Origin: Lagopus muta
Taxonomy: Eukaryota > Chordata > Aves > Galliformes > Phasianidae
Length of the DNA: 64,000 nt
Direction: 5' to 3'
Assembly: GCF_023343835.1 (NCBI RefSeq)
Contig: NC_064443.1
Coordinates: 4,402,001-4,466,000, forward strand
Under the pieces are notes generated by a model. It worked only from the letters and a program-made list of their open reading frames with translations, made no database searches and was not told the DNA's origin. Every line of letters begins with the position of its first letter. Position 1 is the first letter of the stretch. This document shows, in pieces, positions 1 through 15,400 of the stretch. The translations under genes were made by a program, and so were the position numbers.

Positions 1-3000
1 TTTACGCTTGGCACTTCATCAGTTAGCATGTCTCAAAGATTTCACAGTTTTCCTATGTTCCCCCCTTCACAGGTCTAATAAATAATTAATTCAATTGTAC
101 CTTCAGCAAATGCGATCCCTGTGTTGCCACTTCACCTTTAGGCCACTGACTAATGCAGTTTCTTATGGAACGCTGACACATTGAGATGACTAGCAGAGAA
201 AAAGTAGAAGCTTAAGCAATGAAGATGTAGGTAATAAATTAGGTTTGTATTTATGCTTTGTTGTTTTATGTTGCTAAGGAAGGGATTTAAAAGATCAGAA
301 TATGAAAGTTGCATTGGAAATAGCGTCAATTTATTTTTTTCCACAGTTCCCCAGTCAAATTTCATTCCAGTGTATTATAGTGCTCATCTGCAGATATTTG
401 AACTGTGGGATAAAAATAACACTAAGTGCAAATTTGGACAGTGGCTTTTGTATGCACTTAGCCCCTGAACTATGCTAATATGTAGGGCTGCATCTGACAG
501 TTTTTGCTGGCAATTGCTTGAAAGGAGTTTCCATTGTTAATACTTCAGCCAAACTGGTATGGCTTCATGTTTGTAGAGTGTTGCCTCATGATTTAAAGAA
601 TGTATTGTGATTCTTTGAAAATGTTAGGCAGAAAAACAAAACCTGAAAGAGGCAGGTTGTCTTGCCCTTTGAGTCACTAGTTGATACAGGAGACTTAGCA
701 TTTTCTGAGTACTGATAGTATTATTCACCAAATATTTGAATAAGAGAAAAAAGAGGTCTTTGGCTTGAATTTCAGATGTTTGTGCCTTCACAAAAGTCTT
801 CCGGCTCTTCAAGAGAACAGAAGCCCTAGCTTGTCTTTGTTTCCTGGCTGTGTCATAAGAAAGCAATTTTAAAAAATCAACCAAGTTAGGACATACAAAT
901 GGAAAGTAAACTTTCTTGCAAGACCTTTCATTGAGCTATGAAAATTTTTTATGGATGTATCTGGCTTGTGTTCCCAGAGAAGCAGTGCTGTTGAATAGAC
1001 ACTCAAGCCAATGCCTCCCTCCTTCTTCCACTTTCTTTTCCACAGTGTGTTTCTAGGTGTGCAATTCTACAGCGCCAGGGTGTGACCAAGGCCTGCTCTG
1101 TTTTGGTTTTTAGTTAAAGGAGTCAAAGTCTAAGCTGTGGCACTATGGTTCTTCTGAAATTGGTATAAAGATGGAATTCTTTTTTGGGCAGTTTGGCTTT
1201 ACTTTGCATCCAGACAGCTGTAGAGGTACTTGCAATCCCTTCAGTTATGTAAGATGCTGACTGAAATCCAGTATAATAGAATATATTTGCATGTGCAGTC
1301 TCACAACTCAATATTATACGTGGTGTTTTGAAAACTAAGAAAGAGGTAAAACCTTCTTTAAAAAGGCTCAGTAAGTGCTGTTTTTGGTTTATTTGTCTTA
1401 GATATAAAAATATTTAGCAGACAGGATAGTTGTTGACTTTTTTCAGAGGGAAGGGTCTTTGGGGGGATTTTTCTAATTAAATGTGCAAAAAAATTAAGTG
1501 TTGTTTGGCTTTAAGTGCACTTTCTCCTACTTAACGGAAAATAACCTTAAATTAAACGTGTCTTTTCTTGTTCAGACTTGGTTTTAACTAAATAAAACAA
1601 GTTCTTGAGTGCTTTTTTTGACTGATTTTTCCCAGTAGTCAAAAAAGTAATATTATGCTTGTCCATTGTTCCATTCACTATCTGTGAATAGATATTGAAA
1701 TCTGGTTTCTAACTGAGATGGAGGTTTACTTACAGAAAAGGGGGACGTTGTATAATAACTCTCATTATATAAGTGACACAGGATTAATTTGTATGAAGGG
1801 GAACAAAAATTCTGCTATTGAATGCCTTTGGCTACAAACATTTGTAATTTTACAGAAAAATAGTTGTAAATGTAGCCAGCTAAACAAAAACATGGTGAAG
1901 CATCAAGAGTTTTATATTAAAATAACAATGCAAGCAGGAGAGGTCTTCATTCTAGAAAAGGTTTTCATTGTATTTGGAGAGGTAGGTTTTATTTTACAAG
2001 TAGTTACTTCACACATTTGTATCTAATCCAAAAGCTTGTTGATTCGCCTTTTTTTTTCTCCCCAGAAATAATCCCTCAAACCAAATAAGGGCACTGCCCT
2101 TGGAAAAAAACGTTCTGTCTTCCTGAGCTGTGATGCTAACAAATGTGGGAAGAAAAAGGGTGAATTTAAGCAGTGGAACAAATCATTAATTTCTTACTTA
2201 CAGTTTATGCATAAAATATTGAATTCCACGTTAGTAAAGTGGTCAGTCAGACTGCCAGGGGTGTGAAATGTTACAGATAGCATCTGATTATTATTATTTT
2301 TTTTAATTCTTGAGATGCCAGAAAGAGTCACGCAGCTTGCAACTGTTTCCTTACAAGTGGGAGCAATTCTTTGTGTTCTGGGGACACACTGCAGCCTGAG
2401 GAGGGTATAAAATGACTTTCCTTTACAGTTGCTTGCAAACTATCTTTGCAGCACTGAAGTGAGAGCCCAAGAGCAAATCTTATATTTCAGTAGATACCAA
2501 TCAGTTACTCAGGATACTTGGTGCTCTTTGAGCCTGATAGGGGAGAGTCAGGTCTGTTTGGTACATTGGCAGACCTGCATATTGTAAACATCTGACGTTG
2601 CAGTGCATCAGTTGCCATTTTCCTCTATCTCTGCATGTTGAGGAGTGTACAGAGAAACTCCTGGAAGCACACAGTGGCAGAACAGTTGCAAGATAGGGAA
2701 TTCTGGCTTCATGTAAAGAACAATGTGGTTGATTTTGTTTGTTTGATTGATTTTTATCATGAGAGTGTTCAAATACTGGACCAAGGATGGAGAGACGTTG
2801 AGCGTCTTAGAGATTATAAGAATCCTGTGTTTAACCATGTTCTTTCGTTAGCATTGATAGGAGCTCTCCTTAATTGTATCACCTAATTAATTTTTTTTAA
2901 TCCAATTTTCATAGAAATCATTTGGATGTAGGTTTTAATTCATGAATTATTCACAGTTGATAGCATGGAAATGTAAACAGTTTTGTAGCAGTAGAGATGA

Positions 3001-6000
3001 GAGCTAATTTTACAGATAGCTGAACATACTCAAAAACTTTTCAACTTGGTTGTTATTAAATATAGGACTTGCTATTAGAGTCTAAGAATTATCACCCGAG
3101 GTAATTATTCATGAATACTGCTTCTGAAATTGGGAAGTATGTTGACATACATGCAACAAGAACAACAACAACAAAAAACCCTCCTTTTTGATAGACTTCA
3201 GTTTGATACTAATTAAAGCTTTCTCTGGTGTGAAAGAATACTATTTTCCCCTGTAGCAAAGCTTCTGTTTCTGTTTTGTCGAAACAAACAGTTTTGAGGA
3301 AGAATTGCTGTTCCAAATTAAAAAGAAGTATCCTACTAGACAATGTTGTTTCCATCTCTGTCTTGCTTTCTGAAGAAGTAATTTATGCTCACAATTCTAG
3401 TGGTTTCTTCTGCTAGGAAGTGACCAAGATCTTTTATAACTTTTGCATTTACTCACTGATATAGAATGTTACGTATCACACTGAGGCCTAAGCTGGGGCA
3501 TGGCAGCACTACCCAGTACATAAATCTCTGGAAGCAGAGTTGACTGTAACCCTTCTGTTTGTACTTGCCATCAATTTTTATGTTAGTTAATAACTATCTA
3601 GTATAAATCTTTTTCCTTTAAAAGTAATTCTGATAGACCATATTTGGATTTAGACAGTGTCTTCACTTGTCTTCTTTCTGTAGTTGACACAATACATCTT
3701 TTAACTGTCAACATGTCTAAACTATGTTGAAACTATGGCTAGTAATAAACATACAAAACCAGTTTTGAAAAGGTGGAAATCTTTTAGTGGAGCCAAAAGA
3801 AGTTTTGCTTTTGACTTATGTAAAAAGAAATAAGTTTCATGCCTTCTGTAATTTCTGTGATTCATGAGTGATTCATAGTGCAATGTTTTTTTAGAGTAGA
3901 TTTGAAAGGGTGCACTTTTACATTAACTGTGATAGTTGGTGCACTGATTAAAAACATGGCAATTCACATTTATTGTCTAAGCTGTTAATGTACAACATCA
4001 TTTGTTCAGTAAGAAGCTATGTGGTATGAACAATCAATTTAGTTTATGAATGCTTTGGGAACATTTTTGAGTTTCTGTTTGTTGGCCTTACAACATGAGT
4101 AAATGAAAATTGATTCTAGCAAAGGCTGCTGAAAATAGAATATAAATTGGATTATTTTTTCTAGATAAACTGTGAGTAAGGCTTTAAAATTATAATTGGG
4201 AATAAATATGGGAATAAAGTATACGAAGTTTGTTTAAGTTGTAGTTCTTTTAACTGTATAAAAAAGCAGTAACAAAAAGCATGGGTAATGTATGTGTCTT
4301 ACTACGTTGGTTTTTTGTGTGTAAGTATGAAACGACCTTCAGGTTACTTGTAGAACTTACATTTGATAGTCAGTCTGTGTATCCAGATGTAATATGTATA
4401 CATATGCTAATTTAAGTCCTGTAGCTTTAATCGCATAAAATGGAGGAAGAGTTTTAATTTCTGAAGTAATCTTCAGAATGTTTGTGCAGTAGTGCACTGT
4501 GTACTCTTGCAGTATCTAAATCTTAAAACTCAGCTACGTTTTCTGTGCTCTTGCTTAGGTTAAGCAATGGATGCACTATTTTGTAGAAACAATTATAATT
4601 GACTTCAGCTACTTTTAACTATTTGCCTCAGGCTACAAACTTAACTTTTCCATTCTCTGAATAGTAACCCTGACAAGAAGTCTCTCTGTTTCCTGTTCTT
4701 AATTTTTGCCTGACTCTGTGGACTGCACTGTGTGACTTAACTTTAAAATGAGGTGGTGTGTGTTCCTTCCCAGTCATAAGACATATCGCTCTATTCCAGG
4801 AAACACCACCCACTATTGTTTCCAAGCCTTTGCAGATCTTATGTACATTAGGTAATTTAATTGTGATACAGTAATTAAAACCAGAAGTTCTTTTGCTCCC
4901 CGCAAAAATTGTATTATGTTTTTTTTTTTCCTAACGTATTTTTTTTAAAGATTAAAGCACTCATATTTTAGCATAGTTGGAAGTAGACACAAATATATTT
5001 AAAAGCAATATAGAAATTCTAATGCAACTATATTGTTGATACCTCAACTTGGTTCTTCTAGCTGTGTGACTGGCTGTTAGTATGTATTCTTAGAATTAGC
5101 ACACAGTTGTTATTTTCGGTTAGCAGCTTCTATCCCTTTTGCAAGACAGCCATCCCTGCCATTTTTCACAATGTTCTGTTACTCACTGATTTCTTACTAA
5201 CCATCGACTTACAGATGGGAAGACAACATTTTTTTCAGACTAGTTCATATCTCAGATAACTTTTTTAAAATTTCTCTTTTAAAGCAAATTCAGAAAGCCC
5301 TGCCATAATAGTAAGACAATTTTAAAATTACTGTAATATTAAGAATGGAAAATATGTGCTCATCTTTGTTGTTGCAGAGACAGCAAGACATGGAAAAGTA
5401 CATTTTTAGAGCACCTTCAGCATTCAAAAGGCTGTTGAATGTTTAGAGAATCCATGCATGTTAATAATTCAGCAAGACATGAACAAGATTACTTCTATTT
5501 TTAAAACATGTTCAGAATAGACTGAAACAGGAACTGTGAAGTGTTAGCACTAAGAATCTGCTTTCAGTTGACCTGTGAGCTCTGGAAATGCATCCAAATT
5601 GTTATATATGAGAAATGTTTCATGTCTTTTCTCTTCTTCCTGTAATCCTGATGTCATTACACCTCAGCTTCTCGTTCTGTCATTCTAAAAGATCTTTGAA
5701 AATAGCCAATTATAATAATGTGTTATGTACTGCAAATATAAGAGCATGATGATAACAAGCCACAGTGGGAAAAAAAAAGTCTTATTTCCAGCTTTAATTT
5801 TTACTTAGTACTTTTAGATAGTAGTAATAGTAATGCCAACAACTTTTTTTTTTTTTTTTAATTCAACTCTCATTGAAGCAATATAATTAATTTCTGTAAA
5901 AGAAATATTACAACTTATCTTAAAGTAGAAAAGGATTCTTTACTTAAGGGGAAAACCTTGGTGAGTTCATGAACTTTTTCCAACAGTAGGATGAAGGCCT

Positions 6001-9000
6001 TGATGTGCCAAACTTATCAAAGACATTATTCTGTTATTGAAGATGAGAAAGAATAATGTGAGCGGTGTTTTAGTACTAAGTCCTTACAAGCTTTTCATTC
6101 AGATGTTTGCATTAACAAGAGTATTGTATAATGAAATCTGTAGAACATGTTGCAGCATTGTATTACCTCTGCCAAGGAACATCAGTGTGCGTTTCAGCTG
6201 AAGAGACGTGCTGAATACTGAAACGAGTCTGAAAATAAATATTTTGATTGGCCACATCTTTAAAATGTTTTAATTGATTTTATTAAGACTGGCATTCTTC
6301 CAAAGCTGCTGCACAAATACATTTGGATCTGATCCTTCGTCGTTTAAATAAATGCCAAAATTCCCACTGACTTCAAAGAGAGCAAAATTAAGATCTTAGT
6401 CACTGGAAGACACGTTCTGATTTTATCTGTTGAACAGAAGAGTCATACATCATAGTTTTTTTTTGAAAGATGGAAAGAAGTATCTGAGAGGCAGTGGCGA
6501 CTGAGTGAGTTGTCTTCATTTGAATTAACACTTTCAGTGTTTATTTGTTTACTCTGTGAAGACAGCCTAATGTTAAAGATGTTGACTCTTATTAGACATA
6601 ATGTTAAGCCATCAGATACCAGAAGTTTACTCATAACAAGCCAAGTTCCGTAGGTGTTTCAACTGTCCAAATTATCTATTGACCAAGCTTTAAAAGTTGT
6701 CGCAGTGATGCTCTCTTAGGTTTGTTACCTGGATCCATCCGTTAGCTGTGGCTGCTAAGGAATAAGCTCAGAAATGTTGGTTGAGAATTTTATGAGACTT
6801 ACTAACATAGCTAGAAAAGCAAGTTTCTCCTTTGTTTCACTGTCATCATTTTCCCACTTCTTAAAAAATCTCTTTTCCTTCAAAGGTAGGTCAGTTTCCT
6901 AAGTCATTTCATAGTGCAGATTCATAAAAGATTGTATGAGCCATACCTGAAAGTGTGATAATCTGCAGCAGTAGGCAAGAGTGAGCAAGCAGAAAGCTTG
7001 TTAGGCTGATTTCTCTGCCAGAGCTTACTGCTGGAGTCTTAATTGGTTGAATTTATCAGATGATTGGAGAGAATTAAAGTGTTCAGGACTAAGTGTGGAA
7101 TGTGAGCTCAGAGATGGTTTGACTTTTATGGAACAAGATGTGTGATTTTATGAAAGCTGTTTTGTTGTTGGGAGCTGGATATCAACAAAAATAATTTTGT
7201 TGTGCTTTTCACTGGAATATTGGCTCCAGAAAATTGTTTTCTGGAACTTTCTAATAGAAAAAAAAACTACCTGGTCAAGTATAGCTCTTTGTTATCTTCC
7301 TCCTTCTGAATTCTGTGTCTATCCCTTGCCATGTCTCACTTTCTCTGTATCCATGATGGCAGCTATATCCTCTCAGAATTTTTAGTTTAAACACAGTTCT
7401 CCTGCTCTATCCCAAGCCTTGCATCAGTTGGGTTTTTAGTTTATTTGCTTTCAGTTCCACTGGTTTATAATATAATTATTTTTCTCCCTTTGTATCAATT
7501 ATTCACAAGTCAGCTAATATACGGTAAGAAATAGTTAAGAATTTTGGTTTGAAAAGGAAATTGCAGGTAGTTGTCACTTTATTGCTTGATACTTGCCTCA
7601 AAATATTTTGAATGTGGAGATGCATTTATAAATAAGCCAGAATATCCTGCTTGCAGGAAGACAGTAACTGATAGGAGCACTGATGAGAGTGAAGATGAGA
7701 GTAAGGCGCGCTGATTCCTTCCATAGGCGATACAGAGGCCTTCACTTCAAGTAGCAATGTTGTGGTTGGTTTGAACTTCTGGTATGGAGTCATGGCCTGG
7801 TTAACAGGAGTCCTGGAGTGCTACTGTAACACAGTTACTTAATGGCAACGTGTTCTGAAGAAAAACAGTTACAAGCAAAGCCAGTTTTGATTATTTGACT
7901 CTCTGCTGACAGTTCGTGTGTAGTTATTTAATGGCTAGATACAGTGCAGAAGAGGGGAGCGGGAGCAGTGTGTTTTTGAAGACAGTCCAATATTTGCAGT
8001 AACGTGTAACTCGAAACAGTCTGAAGTTTAAGGTTATGAGGTACTAATGAATGCTGCGCTGGAAGTTGGCTACTGTGTTTCAGCTAACAGATGGTAACCT
8101 CGCACTGTGACAAGCAATAGTCAGGGTGTAAGAACGTTTCTGCGTTTTTTTCATCATTAATTTTTACAGAAACCTTGGCACAGTTACTATTGCATAAGGG
8201 AAGATAGCTCCAGGTAACTTGTTCTTGTTACAAGATGCTTAGGAAAAGGCCCTCATGCTAGATAGCACAGGTAAGGCATATGAAAAACTCCATAGTAGAC
8301 ATTTTTGTTTCCAAGTCGGGGTATACAGATGTGTACGGGTAGAAGAATGTTCTTAGTTCAAAACCAGACTGCAGGTAAGAATTTCTGTTGATGACAGGCT
8401 TCTTGCTAGTTAAACAGAAAAAGTTTTTCTCTTTGAGCCAGAGTAGGGAATTTCATTCAGCTGTGAAGACAGCTGATTTGCCTTGGGGAAAAATGTGTGA
8501 AGCAACAGATGTCCAAAAAAGGAGAAGCACTAGGGAATAGACTGATAGAAACGACCAAATAGGAGTTTATAAATGAAGCATGTGAAAGCTTACTGTACAT
8601 AAAGTTAAATCAAATTTAAGATTACTACATGCCACGCAGTACCTTAAAGGACTCATCAAACTAACACTGTTTTGAATTCACAGTATTGATTCAAGCTTTA
8701 TACAACTGCAGAAAGTCTTTGTCGTTTTCAGTAAGAGTATGTACATCATGTACATGTAAAGTTTAAATTCTTGTATTGAATGTTGCCTGGATACTTCTTT
8801 AGGATATTTTCACTGTGATCCTTAGAACATGCTGAGTTCATTAAAAAAATTAACAGCAGGAGTTCAAACGTGAAAATTCAGACTGCAGTGTTAACTCACT
8901 TTGTGCTTTGCAAATTCCTGAAACGTGCTCTCTATAGATCTAATAATGTTTCCAATTATAAATATTTCTTTAAAGCTAATGAGAATAGTTCTGCAAGGTT

Positions 9001-10857
9001 TTCAGTAAATTACTGTTTGGGCTTTCTGCTCTAGCTTTTTGTGAATATTTACATGTGCATCTTGGCAATTGTTTAAAACATTATGTTTGAGAAAACTTAT
9101 TTGTGTGTAGTAAAGGTATGAGACGTGCTCTGATAAGCACTACAGCCTATTGGAATTAAATACAGTAATCTGTTCCAATTTCAGATTTGCATTATTTATA
9201 TTGTGCTGCTGAAGCTGAGCATTTGCTTGCTATAACTTTGCAGGAGAAAAAAAATCTCATTACCATATATATGTAGGTCAGCATAAAACATAGGATTTGG
9301 ATTTTGTCTCAAGAAATTCTCTTCGTTTCTTTGTGGTGTGTTTGTTTTGACTGTTTCTGAAGAAAGGAAATGCTGTGATTCAGTAAGCATGATTGTATAT
9401 CAAAGACATAGAATTGTTTCCAGTGATGTTTCTTCATCTTTACGTTGCAAGAACAATTTTAGTGAATTTGATTTGTAATTACTGCCAGAGCAACCATTCT
9501 GAGTCTAATCACCATACAGAAAGTAAAAATATAGTAGGATAAGTACAAGCTTCCACAGGAGAGAAAAATTATGTTCCTGCTTGCCTAGTGTTCAGTCCAG
9601 AACCTTTCCCCTTGCCCCTCCATTTCTGATTCCTCCCCCCACTCCTATAGCCATAAGCACTTCATAGTGTTGACACTGGCAATCGAACTGTCTTATTTTG
9701 AGTATGAAAGAACTACTTTTATCATTTCTAATATGCAGCCTAGGGCCAAAACAGACAAAGCAATTTAAAAGGACTGGGTTCAGAAAGAGGGTGGAATTCC
9801 CATTTTACAGCCCTTGGGAATATGAGTTCAGTAACCAATTCTAAAGCAGTTATTTATCGTAATGACAACCGCTGATGTGTCCGTACTTGGTCAGCTGAGT
9901 TGCACACTGTTTGATGGCACCTCACTCTTTGCCATCCTTTTGTTAAAAAAAAATAAAACTGGTTGAACAATACAGGAGCTACCTGTGCTGTGTGATCAAT
10001 TTTTTTAAACTTCTAAAATCATTTTATTGTGAATTTGAAATTGAAGAACTTAGACTAAAAGACACTTCCAAAGAATAACCTAATTCTTGAGGCAAATGTA
10101 ATGTCAATACTGAGGCCTGCTTGTTATCAGGGAGCATCCCTGTGTGGCACTTTTTCTGTCCAGGATGATGTATTTTATCAAGTTCCTTGTGGTGCTCTCC
10201 CTTCAGACTGTGTCCTTTTTCTCCAGTCTTCTACCTGTGTCTTATATTGAGGAGTTTTATATTCTAATGCCTCTTTGTTCTTTATTATTGTCAGTCCCTG
10301 TGTGCTTTTTGATGTGCACCCAGCCGTGCATCTTGTGACCTAATTTTCTGTTTGTTTTAAAAAACATTTCACTTTCTATCATTCCCCCTTTTGATCTGTC
10401 ATCACCACTGCTGTCAGCTGACACTTGTCTTTTACTGCAAAAGGCTCCCTGTCTGTAGTGGTATTAAAGCCCTAGATAATACCTTTTTAATCTCTGTTTC
10501 TATGAAGCACTTCTGATAATCTCCTAAAGCCAAGGAATGTAACTATATCACTGCTGCTACTTTGTCCTGCTCGTCTGATATTCTCTGAGTCTTAGTTCAT
10601 GAGCATGAAGAAATGCAGTAGTTATCTAATTCCCCACTGACTCACCATGTAATTTTCCAGAAGTTTTTATTGTTCTTCTAAACTCTGTGCATGAACTTTA
10701 ATAGCTGGAATAACTAGGAACTTGTTTTGGTGTATGGATGATTTGTTGTTTCTCTTGTTAACAGCACTGCCATCAATATTCTTTTTTTTTAAAGTTTCCT
10801 CTAAGACAAGTAATGTGATGTGTCTACCCAGCTTTGTACTGTCATTCATAGATTTTT

Positions 10858-10977
10858 CAGGCTGGACCAGGCTCTGAGGAACCTGGTGGAGCTGTAAGTG
10901 TCCCTTTTCATTGCAGGGGAGTTGAACTAGATGGCCTTTAAGGGTCTCTTCCAGCTCCAATGATTCTATGATTCTGT
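10858..10977 (+). mobile_element. CR1 LINE 3' fragment
   Basis: The segment reads as the 3' end of an avian CR1 retrotransposon in the forward direction. It begins near GGCTGGACCAGGCTCTGAG, continues through the 'TTGCAGGGGAGTTG..ACTAGATG' block and ends in the TGATTCTATGATTCTGT tail. It is truncated at its 5' end, as most avian CR1 copies are, and lies inside the ATG7 intron. No coding capacity remains. Confidence 0.88.
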
Positions 10978-13900
10978 ACAAAAAAACATTTCCTTACAAT
11001 GTTTCCTTATGGTTCCAAACTGGCCCTTTTCAGTTCACCAGGGGATCAATATGCCACTTAGCTCTGTGAGATGGAGAGATCTGAGTGCAGTGAGATTTGT
11101 GTAGTAACTTTTGTAGAGATTGACCATGTTGCATACATCATTGTGAAACTGCTCTCTGCAGAGCTGGCACTTCACATATCATTTCGTGATCAGTTGCTCA
11201 GTTCCATCTTAAGACTCCTTTCCTTCCACTATTGAAACAGAGGTAGAAGAGGAAAGTTAAAAATTGAGGTAGCACTACCAGAGCAGAGGAACATTTGTTT
11301 GTTTGCAAAGCACAGAGCTACACTTGTTCCTTACACAGCTTATTTATGTAAGATTCACCTCAATGTTGTTTTCAGAATATCGATTTGTGTCTTGCACCTC
11401 ACTGTTTAGGTGAACAGCTTTCAGCTGTTTTGGGACATGGATAAAAAACTTGATAGAATATCTCAGAATTAATCCTGTGCTACTTTCCCCCACCCTTCTT
11501 TAAGCAGAGAAACCAATTTGAATTCATCTACCAGTTTGTCACTGCTGTTTGTCATGCTGTGGTTCACTGTGTATTTTAAATATATTATTGCTGTTCTCAG
11601 TGGGCACCAAACTTTGTCTTCGTTTTGAAACTTCACCAAGGCGTACTTAGATTCTTACAAAATCCCTCACAGACATCAGTGTGTGTTGGCACTGCATGTC
11701 TATTAGGACTCGGAGATTCTTTGATTGCTGATTCATGAGCTTCTATTAAAAGATCACTTGTCGTTTAGCCAGGTGTATGGCCAACATGTGGAATGGCGTC
11801 CGTATGTGTGGTGTTCTTGCTGGCTTAAAAACAAGCTGCAAGAACTGATTGACCTATGTGGAAACAGACTGCACAGATGTGTTGTAATATCCTTCCCACT
11901 TCAGCAGACATGACTAAACAGACTTTGTCTGCCCTGAACAATTAAGATGTTTGCCAGTGTGAGCAGGGCCCCATGCAAGTTCCAGCTTGTTTCTGACTGG
12001 TAGAGGAGTTTTTCAATTTGTGCAGAAATATTTCAGCTCTTTGTGCTCTCTCCATTTTACGGTTTACTCAGTAACTTTTAACTTTGCAAGAACCACCTTA
12101 GGCTTTGCATAAATAAAAATACTTCCTCTCTTCTGACTTTTCTAGTTTTCCTCATTCCCTAGAAGCAGTTTACATGGCCATAAAAGCAAACCTTGCTTTA
12201 TATGAAAACCAAGTAAGAAAAGCCAGTGATGTTTATTCATGACAACAGTTTTCCTGTCACTGTGTCTCAGGATGAATTTGAGAACCTCTGCTCAGAATTT
12301 TGCCTTATTATAGAGGCTCTTGAGTGTAAGATAGAGCTGTTGAGTGATATCCACAGGATGCAAATGAAACAGCTGATGCTGTGTAACTGATTCCAGTAGG
12401 AACTCTTTGCTGTCAAATAAGGCAAGGAGCAGAAAAGTCACTTCTGTCAGGAGGGTACTAATGAAAGCTCTGAGGAGAATACATTAGGTTTATCACACTG
12501 AATAGTGTAGTCACTGTGGGTGTTGGTCCTGCAGTAAGTTATTACAGATGCATGGCTGGACCATCTGCCTCCTCTGAAGGTGTGGCTTCCAGTGTGAGAA
12601 AATTGGGCTGTCCTCAGGGGGTTTGAAGATCAATTTATCTGCTGAGGTTGGCTGGAAAACCAGTACAAAGCCTGTTCTCCAAGGCTGACCTGTTGCCTTT
12701 AGGATAACTACTTCTGCATGTTCTCGTATCCGTCTGGTGCACTGAAAAATTTTAGGACAAATTTGAAATGCTGAACACCTTTTGAAGAAACAGCCTTAGA
12801 TTATGAAACATACTTATCCAAACCTGGGATTTGATTGTGGATGTTTTTTTTTTAATCCATTGGTATTATCAGTTAATACTAGAGAGGCATTTTTTGTTCT
12901 TGAGATTTGATTTAGCTGTATTACTGCATAGATAAATACAAAAGTTTCTATGAGCAGCTATTTCCCTTACATCACCAAAATCACCCAGAGCAACAATACT
13001 TGAATATCAGACTGCCAAGAAATGACTACATCAGACTACAGGAGTTAATCATTTTGCCTTTGGAAAGCCTTTGAACTAGAAAAAAAAGTTGTATGACTTT
13101 CAAAAGAATAATTGCAAAGCATGTATTTGTTAATAAGTATAGGTCATTTGTTCTATATTAAAAAGATTAGACTGTATTTGGCTAAAATTTTGCTACCTAG
13201 AGTTTTCAGCTGAGAATAACTCCAGCATGGTACATACTGAACAGCAAATGGAAGAGAAATACAATCCCTTCCCCTCACCAGCACATAGGCCTTTGAAGTA
13301 AATAAGATGTAGTTAAGATGCTAAATGCACTAGAGGATTTAATTAATCGTGATGGATGTAACTTAGTCATCTGAGTAACATCATAATTGATACAACTTGA
13401 ATTGTAACACCTGACTACCAGTTACTCAGTATTCCTGAATGTGTTGAATTGGATTTTGAAGATTATAAATGAACAAGTTATAAATGTGTTATCGTACAAT
13501 CCTGGTGGAGGATGTATTGCTTGTGGATAGATCAGTGTGGGAGAAAGTCCCACGATAAAAAAGATGAGTGGACAACTGATGCACTCCTTAATGGCAGAAT
13601 GATATGTAGTCTGTAATTTAAAATAGGAGGTGGCAGAAATAACATACAGTCAACATACATACAGTCAAAGACAAGGCATTTGTGATGGGAGAATATAGTG
13701 CAAGCATAGAGCTAGAGAAGTTAAAAATATATGTATTTGTAGTTGGAATAAGTGATCTAAATGAAAATCTGTGCTTTGAATTGGATTGAAGCAATCAGCA
13801 TAGAGCTACAGAACAGTGAGATTTAAAGCATAAGATGTTGTGGACTTTGCCAAGGACCTCTGGACAGGAAGGACAATGTTGAAAATGTTTTAAAGTCATC

Positions 13901-15004
13901 AGGATGTATATCTCAAAGAAAGACAGAATTTTATTTAATGCCCAGGATGGCTAAAATTACCGAGAGGAAAGGAGAGGATTTCAAAGCAGGATTGGCTTGT
14001 GCTTAATTAATACTTTCTCACTTATAGTTAGGAAAAAAAATGTTATTTCTTTTGAAACTCCTTCGCTCCAGTGTTGTTACTTTTGTAGCATCTTAGATCC
14101 ACAATCTGTATACAATATGATTCAGATTCTGACTCAGCTCTTTAGAAAATATCTCTTAATACTAATAGTAAAAAAAATAAAATAATGGGGGAAAACATCT
14201 ATCTGTGCCATGAAATATATATATATTTTTAAAAAAGCAGGAAATCAAAACCTCAGTTCTGAGTTGCAACAGATGTTTTTCAGTATGAGGAGAAAGAACT
14301 TTCAATAGAATTTTCATTTATTCATTTATCATACTGGAAAAGAAATGGTAGAATTACATTACAACTTTTAAGTAAAAAAATGATAGAGTAGCAAGCATTT
14401 GAAAGTTATGTCCAAGGGATGTGGTCAGCTTTGTAGAAAACACAGAATTGTATCACTTTTCTGAGCTTCTAGTCAGGATGTGTTGGAAGAACACCACTCC
14501 TGGAAAACCCATGCCTTCTCTTGGATGTTTTTAGTGTTGTGATTTTTTTGTTTCTGATTTTTAGATGTCTTTGCTTTAAACAACAGATGAATACAGCGCT
14601 GATTTTTTTTTTTAGCATACTCTGAAAATATTATTAAATGTTTTGTGTGCATCAGAATGCTTAAGAATGGAGCTGAAGGCCAGGAAGACCTTTTTAGTGA
14701 GCACAGCATTAATTACACCAATTTACACAAAACAAAATCCATATCTTGGAACCGAGGTAATATATTGCCAAAATAAAAACATTATGAAAATATTTCTTGT
14801 AAGGTGTTTATTTTGGATAAAGTCATTTGCTGAGAACCACAATGTAGTTAGTTAAGACAACCTTAGGTTTCTCAAATTTGGATCTAAACATTTGAATTAA
14901 CATTCTGAGTGTGTTCCTCAGAATTTTTTTCAATTTTGAAAGAGGGAGATACAGCTCAATGTTCTTCTAATTCGTAGCTTTTGTCTTTTGGTGTGTGTCA
15001 TCTT

Positions 15005-15400
15005 TGGAGCATGAGGAGCAGCTGAGGGAACTGGGATTGTTTAGTCTGGAAAAGAGGAGACTCAGGGGAGTCATTATTGCAACTCTGCAACTCCCTGAAA
15101 GGAGGTTGTGGTGAGGTGGGGGTTGGTCTCCTCTTCCAGGTAACTCATGATAGGATGAGAAGTACTGATCATAAGCTGAGCCAGGGGAGGTTCTGAGTGG
15201 ATTTTAGGAAGTATTTCTTCTCCAAAAGAGAGGACAGGCATCAAAATTGGCTGCCCTGAGAAGTGGTGGAGTCACCATCCCTGGCGTTCAAGAAACACGA
15301 TCATATGGCATTTAGGGACATGGTTTGTGGGCATGGTAGTGATGGTTGGACTAGATGATCTTAGAGATCTTTTCCAGCCTTAATGATTCTGTGATTCTGT
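15005..15400 (+). mobile_element. CR1 LINE 3' fragment
   Basis: A roughly 400-bp CR1 3' fragment in the forward direction. It contains the 'gaggagcagctgagggaact' block, the 'GGTGGAGTCACCATCCCTGG' block and the terminal 'TTGGACTAGATGATCTTAGAG' block, followed by the GATTCTGTGATTCTGT tail at about 15386-15400. Several small deletions and substitutions against the CR1 pattern I know suggest an old copy. It lies in the ATG7 intron. Confidence 0.92.
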